Shown here piece after piece: positions 1 through 5,050 of a stretch of 7,776 bases of DNA. How positions within the stretch are numbered: the stretch's first letter is position 1; each line of letters begins with the position of its first letter. The notes beneath the pieces are model-generated. The model did not search any database. It saw only the letters and a list, made by a program, of their open reading frames with translations, and was not told the origin of the DNA. Location: assembly GCA_913050545.1 (NCBI GenBank), contig CAJWZY010000096.1, positions 1 through 7,776 on the forward strand, given 5' to 3'. The position numbers and the translations under genes are program-made. The stretch is from an uncultured bacterium. GTDB lineage: Bacteria > Planctomycetota > UBA8108.

Positions 1-70
1 TGCGCCTGCTGAGGCTGCGCCTGCTGAGGCTGCGCCTGCTGAGGCTGCGCCTGCTGAGGCTGCGCCTGCT
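1..70 (+). repeat. Exact 15-bp tandem repeat inside rpsE (about 4.7 copies, truncated by window edge)
   Basis: The unit TGCGCCTGCTGAGGC repeats without a single mismatch across 1-70 and is cut by the window start, so the full array is longer. It is in frame with rpsE and encodes APAEA repeated. Being a multiple of three and identical at synonymous sites, it looks like recent slippage-driven expansion rather than old conserved protein repeats. Confidence 0.95.
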
Positions 71-784
71 CCTGCCGAGGATGCCAAGGTAGAAGAAGCA
101 AAGGCGGCGGAAGCCCCGGCTGGCAGCGCTCCTGCAGGCGATGCCGCAGAAAAAGCTCCTGTGCGTAGAGGTACAATTGCCCAGGAATCTGCACGAGCAG
201 CAGCTCGTGGGGAAAGGGGTGGCCCTGGCGGCAGACGCGGTGGACGCGGTGGACCGGGGGGGCCGAGAGGTCGCAGGGATCGTGGTGGTGGACGCGGTGG
301 ACGTAAAGAGGAAGATAGCCGCTACGAAGAGCGCGTTGTGAAAATCAACCGCTGTTCCAAGGTCATCAAGGGAGGACGACGCTTCAGCTTCAGCGCTCTC
401 GTCGTTCTGGGTGACAGGCAAGGCAGTGTTGGAATTGGTTTCGGCAAAGCCAACGAGGTTCCACCCTCGGTGGAAAAAGCCACGAAGAACGCTCGCAAAG
501 ATTTCACCAAGGTGTCGATTCGCGGCAACACCATTCCGCATAAAATCATTGGCAGATATCGCTCATCGCGCGTCATTATGATTCCGGCCTCTGAAGGTAC
601 GGGTATTATTGCCGGCGCCGCTGTAAGAGCGGTTGTGGAGTGTGCTGGAGTCAAAGACCTCCTTACCAAGGTCCATGGGAGCACAAATCCCCTCAATGTC
701 GTCAAGGCGACCTTGAACGGCCTGAAGGAGCTCAGGACTCGTGAAGAGGTGAGCATGTTGAGAGGAGTGGAAATCTCAGAATGA
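1..784 (+). CDS. rpsE: 30S ribosomal protein S5, 5'-partial, with long Ala/Pro/Glu and Arg/Gly N-terminal tail
   Basis: S5 belongs to the 30S subunit and helps decoding accuracy near the mRNA entry region. The frame is open from base 2 with no stop, so the true start lies upstream; 260 residues are visible. A GTG at 161 could be read as a start, but the coding frame clearly continues upstream of it. In window numbering, residues 1-23 are APAEA-type repeats, 24-68 are Ala/Glu-rich, and 69-101 are Arg/Gly-rich (RGG, GPGG). The S5 proper starts near residue 109 (EERVVKINRCSKV), with the double-stranded-RNA-binding-like fold (GGRRFSFSALVVLGD, GIGFGKANEVP) and then the C-terminal domain (SRVIMIPASEGTGIIAGAAV, GSTNPLNVVKATLNGL). 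The E. coli protein is about 167 residues, so at least 100 residues are extra. The stop overlaps the rplO start (ATGA). Identity of the core is certain; the role of the tail is unknown. Confidence 0.97.
   Translation, partial: APAEAAPAEAAPAEAAPAEAAPAPAEDAKVEEAKAAEAPAGSAPAGDAAEKAPVRRGTIAQESARAAARGERGGPGGRRGGRGGPGGPRGRRDRGGGRGGRKEEDSRYEERVVKINRCSKVIKGGRRFSFSALVVLGDRQGSVGIGFGKANEVPPSVEKATKNARKDFTKVSIRGNTIPHKIIGRYRSSRVIMIPASEGTGIIAGAAVRAVVECAGVKDLLTKVHGSTNPLNVVKATLNGLKELRTREEVSMLRGVEISE
206..304 (+). repeat. Arg/Gly-rich low-complexity segment of S5
   Basis: This in-frame stretch encodes about 33 residues that are almost only Arg and Gly with a few Pro, including RGG and GPGG motifs. At DNA level GGTGGACGCGGTGGAC-like words recur. 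RGG-type segments are known to bind RNA with low specificity, so contact with rRNA or mRNA is a reasonable inference, but nothing here proves it. Confidence 0.8.
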
Positions 785-1248
785 AATTGACCGAGATCCT
801 GTCCAAGGCAGGTAAAAAAACTTCACGTAAGCGCGTTGGCCGTGGCCAGGGCAGTGGGACTGGAAAGACCAGTGGCCGTGGCCACAAGGGAGCTGGGCAG
901 CGTTCCGGGTTCAAAAAGAACCGGCCGGCTTTCGAGGGCGGCCAGATGCCCCTGGTTCGAAGGTTGCCCAAGCGAGGCTTCACCAATGCCCCGTTCCGCA
1001 GGCGTTTTGATGTCGTTAACGTCAAGCTCCTGGAGAAATGGTTTGAGGCGGGGGATTCAGTTGACCTGGCTGTTCTGCAGTCGAGAGGACTCATCAAGCC
1101 GCGTCATGGAAGGCTGAAGATTCTCGGGGCGGGGGAGTTGAGCAAGAAGCTTACAGTTGTAGCTGACGCGATCAGTGACACAGCCCGGCGAAAAATCGAA
1201 GAAGCCGGCGGTAGCGCTGAAAGCTCAGGCAGTACGGGCAAAAAATGA
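781..1248 (+). CDS. rplO: 50S ribosomal protein L15
   Basis: L15 binds 23S rRNA and takes part in late assembly of the 50S subunit. The 155-residue product has the usual basic, glycine-rich N-terminal extension (KRVGRGQGSGTGKTSGRGHKG, about residues 18-38) followed by FEGGQMPLVRRLPKRGF, and the C-terminal globular part with the L15 signature (LKILGAGELSKKLTVVAD, near residues 113-130) and a final I-E-E-A-G-G. Length is normal for the family (about 145-155). The start ATG at 781 overlaps the rpsE stop, so translation is probably coupled; a purine-rich AGAGGAG lies at 761-767, rather far upstream. Its own stop overlaps the secY start in the same way. The last residues (SAESSGSTGKK) are a short disordered tail. 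Confidence 0.98.
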   Translation: MKLTEILSKAGKKTSRKRVGRGQGSGTGKTSGRGHKGAGQRSGFKKNRPAFEGGQMPLVRRLPKRGFTNAPFRRRFDVVNVKLLEKWFEAGDSVDLAVLQSRGLIKPRHGRLKILGAGELSKKLTVVADAISDTARRKIEEAGGSAESSGSTGKK

Positions 1249-2894
1249 ACCTCAACAGGATCTTGTTATCCGTGGTGATTGGTGGCATTGCCGGTGGCAT
1301 TGCCTGGTTCAATTCACTCACAAGCCTCACCGATGGGCCCCTGTTCGATCTCAAAGAGGCAGATGGAATAAGTGAATTGTTCAAGCTCCATGGTTTCAGT
1401 GGGGTATTCTCAGTTTTTCCGCAACTCCAGTATGCCCTCCTGGCTTTCGTCGGGGTCTGGCTTGCTTCCATGGTCACCATTCGCATGCTGGGCGATGTCC
1501 TCATCGACATCTATAAAATCCCTGAACTCAGAAACCGTATTCTCTGGACCCTGGGGTTACTGGGCGTTTTTCGCTTCGGCTTTTTCGTCTACCTGCCGGG
1601 TATTGATATCGGGGGCTACGAAAAGCAGCTGGAAAGCGATACCGATAACCCCCTTGACTGGCTGATGTATACCAGTCGATTGACTGGAGGCTCCTTTACC
1701 CCGGTGCTGTTTTCGCTGGGGATCATGCCCTATATCTCGGCTTCGATTATCTTCTCGCTCCTGGTGAAGGTGTTTCCCTACCTGGAAGCGCTCTCCAAGG
1801 AAGGCGAGGCTGGACGCAGGCAGATCAGCAAATACACGCGTTATGCGACCGTTGTTCTTTGCATCGTGCAGTCGCTGTTCCTGATCTGGAGCTGGAAGAG
1901 CCCTATCCCCGGTGATCCCAATGCGAGCAGCATCACCCTGAACCCGGGTTTCTGGATCTGTACTCTCCAGTTGCTTTGCCTGACTGCAGGCAGCATGTTC
2001 GTCATGTGGCTTGGAGAAAAAATCACCGAATACGGTATCGGCAATGGGACCTCGCTGTTGATCATGGCGGGGATCATCTCCGATGTCCCGAGGGCGATCG
2101 CTTTCCTGCTGGGTAAGATTATTTCGGCCTCCGGCGATGACCGTCCCTATGAGGTTACTACCTGTCTCCTTGTCTTTGGCCTTTTTGTGGCTATCGTGGC
2201 GGCTGTTGTATTTATCACCAAGGGGCAGAGGCGGATTCCGATTCAGCAGCAGAGGGCTGTGAAGGGACGCCGGGTTTACGGTGGGCAGCGCCAGTATATG
2301 CCGGTCAAGGTCAATGCGGCCGGCGTCCTGCCTGTTATTTTTGCTTCCTCCCTGTTGATGATACCGACGCTCTTCCTCAGCTCAGTGGCCTTCTCCGGGA
2401 GCGGCTGGTTCTTTGGCTTCCTCCAGATTCTCAACAACGCCTTTGCGCAGAACGGCTTTCTCTATGTCTTCTGCTTCATTGGCATGATCATTTTCTTTAC
2501 CTATTTCTGGACCAGCCTGTACTACAACCCGGTGGAAATCGCAGGGAACATGAAGGAGTACGGCAGCTTTATACCAGGAATCAGGCCCGGCCGGCGTACG
2601 GCTGAGTATCTCGAGAAGATCTTCAAACGAATCACGCTTGCCGGAGCTGTGTTTCTCTGTGTGATCGCCCTGGTCCCGACCGTTCTTGCGGCTAATATCG
2701 AGGGCATGAACTTCATCGTGACCCAGTTCCTTGGGGGGACAGGTATCCTGATCGTGGTGGGTGTGAGCCTTGACTTCGTTGAAAAGATCGAGGCCCAGTT
2801 GCTCGTCAGGCAGTACGAGGGCTTCATGCGAGGGGGGGACACTTCTCGCGGAGGTAGCGGTGGCTCGGATAAAAAACCGGTTGCAACGCAATAA
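1245..2894 (+). CDS. secY: Preprotein translocase channel subunit SecY with extra N-terminal membrane hairpin
   Basis: SecY forms the protein-conducting pore of the SecYEG translocon in the cytoplasmic membrane. The family features are clear: YKIPELRNRILWTLGLLGVFR at the start of canonical TM1 (from about residue 90), the plug-side YLPGIDIGG (116-124), SLGIMPYISASIIFSLLV for TM2, GEKITEYGIGNGTSLLIMAG (257-276), the cytosolic QRRIPIQQQ (328-336), and GSFIPGIRPGRRTAEYL with the conserved loop Arg at 447. Length is 549 against about 440-450 usually. Most of the excess is residues 1-80, which hold two hydrophobic segments (about 5-22 and 61-79) with a roughly 35-residue loop between them. A canonical-looking start, ATG at 1485 (MLGDVLIDIYKIPEL), exists, but I see no ribosome binding site before it, while ATG 1245 overlaps the rplO stop as ATGA. 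I therefore prefer 1245. The tail (RGGDTSRGGSGGSDKK) is Gly/Ser-rich and polar. Confidence 0.95.
   Translation: MNLNRILLSVVIGGIAGGIAWFNSLTSLTDGPLFDLKEADGISELFKLHGFSGVFSVFPQLQYALLAFVGVWLASMVTIRMLGDVLIDIYKIPELRNRILWTLGLLGVFRFGFFVYLPGIDIGGYEKQLESDTDNPLDWLMYTSRLTGGSFTPVLFSLGIMPYISASIIFSLLVKVFPYLEALSKEGEAGRRQISKYTRYATVVLCIVQSLFLIWSWKSPIPGDPNASSITLNPGFWICTLQLLCLTAGSMFVMWLGEKITEYGIGNGTSLLIMAGIISDVPRAIAFLLGKIISASGDDRPYEVTTCLLVFGLFVAIVAAVVFITKGQRRIPIQQQRAVKGRRVYGGQRQYMPVKVNAAGVLPVIFASSLLMIPTLFLSSVAFSGSGWFFGFLQILNNAFAQNGFLYVFCFIGMIIFFTYFWTSLYYNPVEIAGNMKEYGSFIPGIRPGRRTAEYLEKIFKRITLAGAVFLCVIALVPTVLAANIEGMNFIVTQFLGGTGILIVVGVSLDFVEKIEAQLLVRQYEGFMRGGDTSRGGSGGSDKKPVATQ
1281..1304 (+). repeat. 12-bp direct tandem duplication in secY 5' region
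   Basis: GGTGGCATTGCC occurs twice back to back, in frame, encoding GGIA-GGIA within the first extra hydrophobic segment of SecY. It makes a small-residue, glycine-zipper-like helix face. A local slippage duplication is the simplest origin. Confidence 0.85.
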
Positions 2895-2905
2895 AGAAGT
2901 GGGCA

Positions 2906-2925
2906 CTCCGGTCGCCTTGCCGGGG
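2906..2925 (+). promoter_or_regulatory. Possible hairpin just upstream of map start
   Basis: CTCCGG (2906-2911) can pair with CCGGGG (2920-2925, one G-U pair) around an 8-base loop. The 3' arm is the most Shine-Dalgarno-like G-rich tract before the map ATG at 2931, so pairing could lower map translation relative to secY. The stem is short and GC-rich sequence makes chance pairing easy. Confidence 0.25.
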
Positions 2926-2930
2926 CAGAG

Positions 2931-3704
2931 ATGATCTCTTACAAGAACCCTGAAGAGATCGAAAAAATGCAGGCTGCCGGACAACTGGTGGCCGAGACGC
3001 ATCGCATGGTTCGCGATACTGTCGAGCCTGGCCTGTCGACCCTGGACCTTGATGTGCTCATCAGGGACTTCGTTCTTGAGCGAGGAGGGCAGCTGCTCTT
3101 TTACAGGTACAAGGGCTTCCCAGCCAACTCCTGTATCTCCATCAACGAGGAGGTTGTTCACGGTATTCCCCGGGAACGCCGCAAGCTGAAATCGGGCGAT
3201 ATTGCGAGTGTTGATATCGGGGTCAAGCTAAAGGGCTATTGCGGTGATTCTGCCTGGACCTATAAGGTGGGGGAGGTTGATGAGCAGGCTGCAACATTAA
3301 TGGCGGTGGGGGAGGAATCCCTCTCAAGGGGGATTGCCGTCTGTCGGCCGGGCGGAAAGATCTCGGATATCGGCAGGGCTATTCAGACCTACGTGGAAGG
3401 CGAGGGCTACCATGTGGTCAAGAAGTATGTCGGGCATGGAGTGGGGGTTGAGTTGCACGAAGATCCCCAGGTTCCGAACTATGTAGACAGGAGTATCTTG
3501 TTGCAGGACCCGGACTTACGAGAAGGCCTGGTCATAGCCATAGAGCCGATGGTGAATCTCGGTACGGAGGATACGGAGGTGCTCAACGACGGTTGGACTG
3601 TAGTTACGAAGGACAGGGGCTTGTCCGTTCATTTCGAGCATACCGTTGCAATAACTGCCGAAGGGCCGAAAATCCTGACCCAATGTGGGCCTTCGGAAAA
3701 TTGA
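2931..3704 (+). CDS. map: Type I methionine aminopeptidase
   Basis: This cytosolic metalloenzyme removes the initiator methionine from nascent proteins after deformylation. The 257-residue product has the full pita-bread fold and all five metal ligands: Asp95 (SVDIGV), Asp106 (GYCGDSAW), His169 (YVGHGVG), Glu205 (IEPMV) and Glu236 (HFEHTV). The substrate-side His77 (VVHGIP) and His176 (ELHEDP) are also present, so the enzyme should be active. Length is normal for the simple type Ia form, with no N-terminal zinc or SH3-binding extension. It lies 36 bases after secY in the common secY-map arrangement, and the spacing fits the same transcript. infA does not follow it. The start at 2931 gives the usual MISYKNPEEIEKM beginning. 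Identity is secure. Confidence 0.97.
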   Translation: MISYKNPEEIEKMQAAGQLVAETHRMVRDTVEPGLSTLDLDVLIRDFVLERGGQLLFYRYKGFPANSCISINEEVVHGIPRERRKLKSGDIASVDIGVKLKGYCGDSAWTYKVGEVDEQAATLMAVGEESLSRGIAVCRPGGKISDIGRAIQTYVEGEGYHVVKKYVGHGVGVELHEDPQVPNYVDRSILLQDPDLREGLVIAIEPMVNLGTEDTEVLNDGWTVVTKDRGLSVHFEHTVAITAEGPKILTQCGPSEN

Positions 3705-3734
3705 AAGGAACTTCAAAGAATACGAAATTTTTCT

Positions 3735-3764
3735 TTGTATATTTTGGCGTTCGTCATCTATACT
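3735..3764 (+). promoter_or_regulatory. Candidate sigma70-type promoter for the rpmJ-rplQ unit
   Basis: In the AT-rich gap between map and rpmJ, TATACT (3759-3764, five of six matches to the -10 consensus) lies 18 bases after TTGTAT (3735-3740, a weak -35 keeping TTG). The surrounding DNA is much richer in A/T than the flanking genes, including a T8 run at 3779-3786. A start near 3771 would leave a leader of about 90 bases before rpmJ. The rest of 3705-3859 holds no gene I can support. Promoter calls by eye are uncertain. Confidence 0.4.
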
Positions 3765-3859
3765 CATCGGCTCGAAAATTTTTTTTAGTATTGGTCTAAG
3801 TACTTGCCGTTTAAAGGTTTGTTGTTGGATCAGGTGTCAGCGGGGGAGACCGGTGAGCT

Positions 3860-3973
3860 ATGAAGGTCAAGGTTTCTGTAAAGCGGCTGTGTGAAAACTG
3901 CAAGATCATTCGTCGCAAAGGTGTGGTGCGGGTGATTTGTACGAATCCCAGGCATAAACAGCGGCAGGTTTGA
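3860..3973 (+). CDS. rpmJ: 50S ribosomal protein L36 (zinc-binding type)
   Basis: L36 is the smallest 50S protein and binds 23S rRNA near the base of the L7/L12 stalk region. The 37-residue product begins MKVKVSVKRLCENCK and contains the complete zinc ribbon ligands Cys11, Cys14, Cys27 and His32 (pattern C-x2-C-x12-C-x4-H), followed by the usual basic end KQRQV. This is the C+ paralogue type. Length matches the family (37-38). Two G-rich candidate ribosome sites precede it: GGGGGAG at 3842-3848 and GGTGAG at 3852-3857. It is first in the probable alpha operon here; infA, which often precedes it, is absent. Confidence 0.96.
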   Translation: MKVKVSVKRLCENCKIIRRKGVVRVICTNPRHKQRQV

Positions 3974-3993
3974 ATCTGCTGGCAGACAATCGG

Positions 3994-4026
3994 AAGTCAT
4001 CGAGAAGTCATCGAGAAGTCAATCGG
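3994..4026 (+). repeat. 11-bp tandem repeat between rpmJ and rpsM
   Basis: AAGTCATCGAG occurs twice in direct tandem (3994-4004, 4005-4015), followed by a diverged third copy AAGTCAATCGG (4016-4026). It sits in the untranslated 128-base gap between rpmJ and rpsM. It is too short for a mobile element and has no inverted-repeat character. The remainder of the gap is AT-rich just before rpsM (around 4065-4085), with no clear promoter. Confidence 0.8.
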
Positions 4027-4101
4027 ATCGGTGGAAAGATCTGGTTCGCTGGTCCTGCGGAAGTAGTTAACTTATTAATTTAAAAGGGAATAAGAGGGTC
4101 T

Positions 4102-4482
4102 ATGCCTCGAATTACTGGAGTTGATATCCCGGCGGATAAACATATCAGTATCTCGCTGACCTATATTCGCGGTATCGGGCACACCCTTTCGCTGGAGCTG
4201 CTCAACAGGGTGGGAATTTCCCCCTCGGTGAAGGCCAGGGATCTGACCGAAGAAGAGCTCAGCAAAATAGCTTCCATTCTCGGGGACGATTACGTCACTG
4301 AGGGAAGGCTTCGGCGTGAGGTTCAGCAGAACATCACGCGTTTGAAAGAGATTAACTGTTACCGGGGAATGCGTCATAAACGAGGGCTTCCTACTCGAGG
4401 CCAGCGGACAAAGACCAATTCCCGGACCAGGAAAGGGCCGCGAAAAGTCGTCGCGACCAAGAAGAGCGTCAAGCAGATGTAA
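4102..4482 (+). CDS. rpsM: 30S ribosomal protein S13
   Basis: S13 sits in the head of the 30S subunit, contacts the P-site tRNA and forms intersubunit bridges with the 50S. The 126-residue product starts MPRITGVDIPADKHISISL, has the helix-two-turn-helix element with YIRGIGHTLSLELLNRVGI (about residues 21-39), and the diagnostic C-terminal RGMRHKRGLPTRGQRTKTN followed by SRTRKGPRK. The C-terminal basic tail that reaches the tRNA is intact. Length is normal. An AGAGGG ribosome site at 4093-4098 supports the ATG at 4102. It is followed by rpsK after 66 bases. Confidence 0.98.
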   Translation: MPRITGVDIPADKHISISLTYIRGIGHTLSLELLNRVGISPSVKARDLTEEELSKIASILGDDYVTEGRLRREVQQNITRLKEINCYRGMRHKRGLPTRGQRTKTNSRTRKGPRKVVATKKSVKQM

Positions 4483-4499
4483 TTCTGCTGAGTTTTATT

Positions 4500-4528
4500 A
4501 TTCCGCGGCCGGAACAAGGATGCGGAAT
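4500..4528 (+). promoter_or_regulatory. Possible RNA hairpin between rpsM and rpsK
   Basis: ATTCCGC (4500-4506) and GCGGAAT (4522-4528) are perfect inverted repeats of 7 bp with a 15-base loop; an alternative smaller hairpin TTCCG/CGGAA (4501-4514) competes with it. No T-run follows, so it is not a terminator. It ends about 20 bases before the rpsK start and could tune translation or processing. Function is inferred only. Confidence 0.3.
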
Positions 4529-4548
4529 TGGCGAATTAATGGTGAGAA

Positions 4549-4920
4549 ATGGCTAAGAAGAAAGTCAGGAAGAATGTCGTCAAGGGGATCGTCCATATCA
4601 AGGCGACCTTTAATAATACCTTCGTGACGATTACCGATAAGAATGGACAGACCCTTGCATGGCAAACGGGTGGTTCCATGGGTTACAAGGGCAGCCGTAA
4701 GAGCACGCCCTTTGCCGCTCAGCGAGCTGCTGAGATCTGCGCGGCAGCCGTCAAGAAGATGGGCATGAAAGAGGTCGATCTTCGTGTTCGGGGGCCGGGT
4801 TCCGGGCGTGAATCCGCTATCCGTGCTATCCAGGCGGCAGGTCTCGATATCAAGATGATTGAGGATGTGACCCCTCTTCCACATAACGGTTGCCGTCCCA
4901 AAAAGAGGCGGCGAGTCTGA
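4549..4920 (+). CDS. rpsK: 30S ribosomal protein S11
   Basis: S11 lies on the 30S platform next to the mRNA exit channel and the E site. The 123-residue product has VHIKATFNNTFVTITDKNG (about 16-34), the glycine loop with GSMGYKGSRKSTPFAAQ, VRGPGSGRESAIRAIQAAGL (about 81-100) and the conserved end DVTPLPHNGCRPKKRRRV. All of these are family hallmarks and the length is close to the usual 125-129. GGTGAG at 4541-4546 is the nearest ribosome site. The next gene would normally be rpsD, but here a 130-base gap leads directly to rpoA. Confidence 0.98.
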   Translation: MAKKKVRKNVVKGIVHIKATFNNTFVTITDKNGQTLAWQTGGSMGYKGSRKSTPFAAQRAAEICAAAVKKMGMKEVDLRVRGPGSGRESAIRAIQAAGLDIKMIEDVTPLPHNGCRPKKRRRV

Positions 4921-4928
4921 CAAATTTT

Positions 4929-4969
4929 TATACCCTGCCTGGCCTGGGGCAAGACAGGGATATATTTTT
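4929..4969 (+). terminator. Weak intrinsic terminator or attenuator between rpsK and rpoA
   Basis: CCCTG (4933-4937) pairs with CAGGG (4955-4959); the stem extends outward through TATA (4929-4932) and TATA (4961-4964) if A4960 bulges. An inner TGCC/GGCA pairing can form in the loop. Five T residues follow at 4965-4969. The shape is that of a weak Rho-independent terminator and might reduce rpoA-rplQ transcription relative to upstream genes. Complete termination is unlikely, since I see no obvious promoter before rpoA. Confidence 0.4.
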
Positions 4970-4983
4970 CTACGGAATTAAAG

Positions 4984-5045
4984 GACCGGGCGCTTGAGCA
5001 GGAAGCTGGATGAATTGCTTTCCAGGTCAAAGATCCCGGGAGGAG
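4984..5045 (+). promoter_or_regulatory. rpoA leader with strong ribosome site and possible masking structure
   Basis: GGGAGGAG at 5038-5045 is the strongest Shine-Dalgarno sequence in the window, 5 bases before the rpoA ATG, and decides that start. Upstream, GACC (4984-4987) can pair with GGTC (5025-5028) around an inner CTGGA/TCCAG stem (5006-5010 with 5021-5025, sharing base 5025). Alternatively CCGGG (4986-4990) can pair with CCCGG (5035-5039), which would cover the edge of the ribosome site. Such mutually exclusive folds resemble ribosomal-protein leader control, but this is speculative. Confidence 0.35.
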
Positions 5046-5050
5046 ATTAG

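Noticed and set aside
1..70. CRISPR-like direct repeats
   Set aside because: The repeats are head-to-tail with no spacers, are only 15 bp, and are in frame with rpsE.
322..756. 144-codon open frame on the minus strand within rpsE
   Set aside because: It lies fully antisense to the conserved S5 core and shows no recognisable motif; a shadow of codon bias.
161..784. S5 starting at the GTG at 161
   Set aside because: The same frame is open with coding-like repeats to the window edge, and no ribosome binding site lies before 161.
2382..3161. 259-codon open frame on the minus strand across the secY/map junction
   Set aside because: It is antisense to two well-conserved genes, has no family features and no ribosome site; its length reflects GC-biased codon use.
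3658..3696. Inverted repeat CCGAAGG/CCTTCGG at the end of map as a terminator
   Set aside because: The loop is 19 bases, the stem contains a G-G mismatch and is followed by AAAATTG, not a T-run; it also lies inside the coding sequence.
3593..3799. Short plus-strand frame overlapping the end of map and the following gap
   Set aside because: It is out of frame with map and has AT-run composition in the gap; it resembles no protein and is not IF1.
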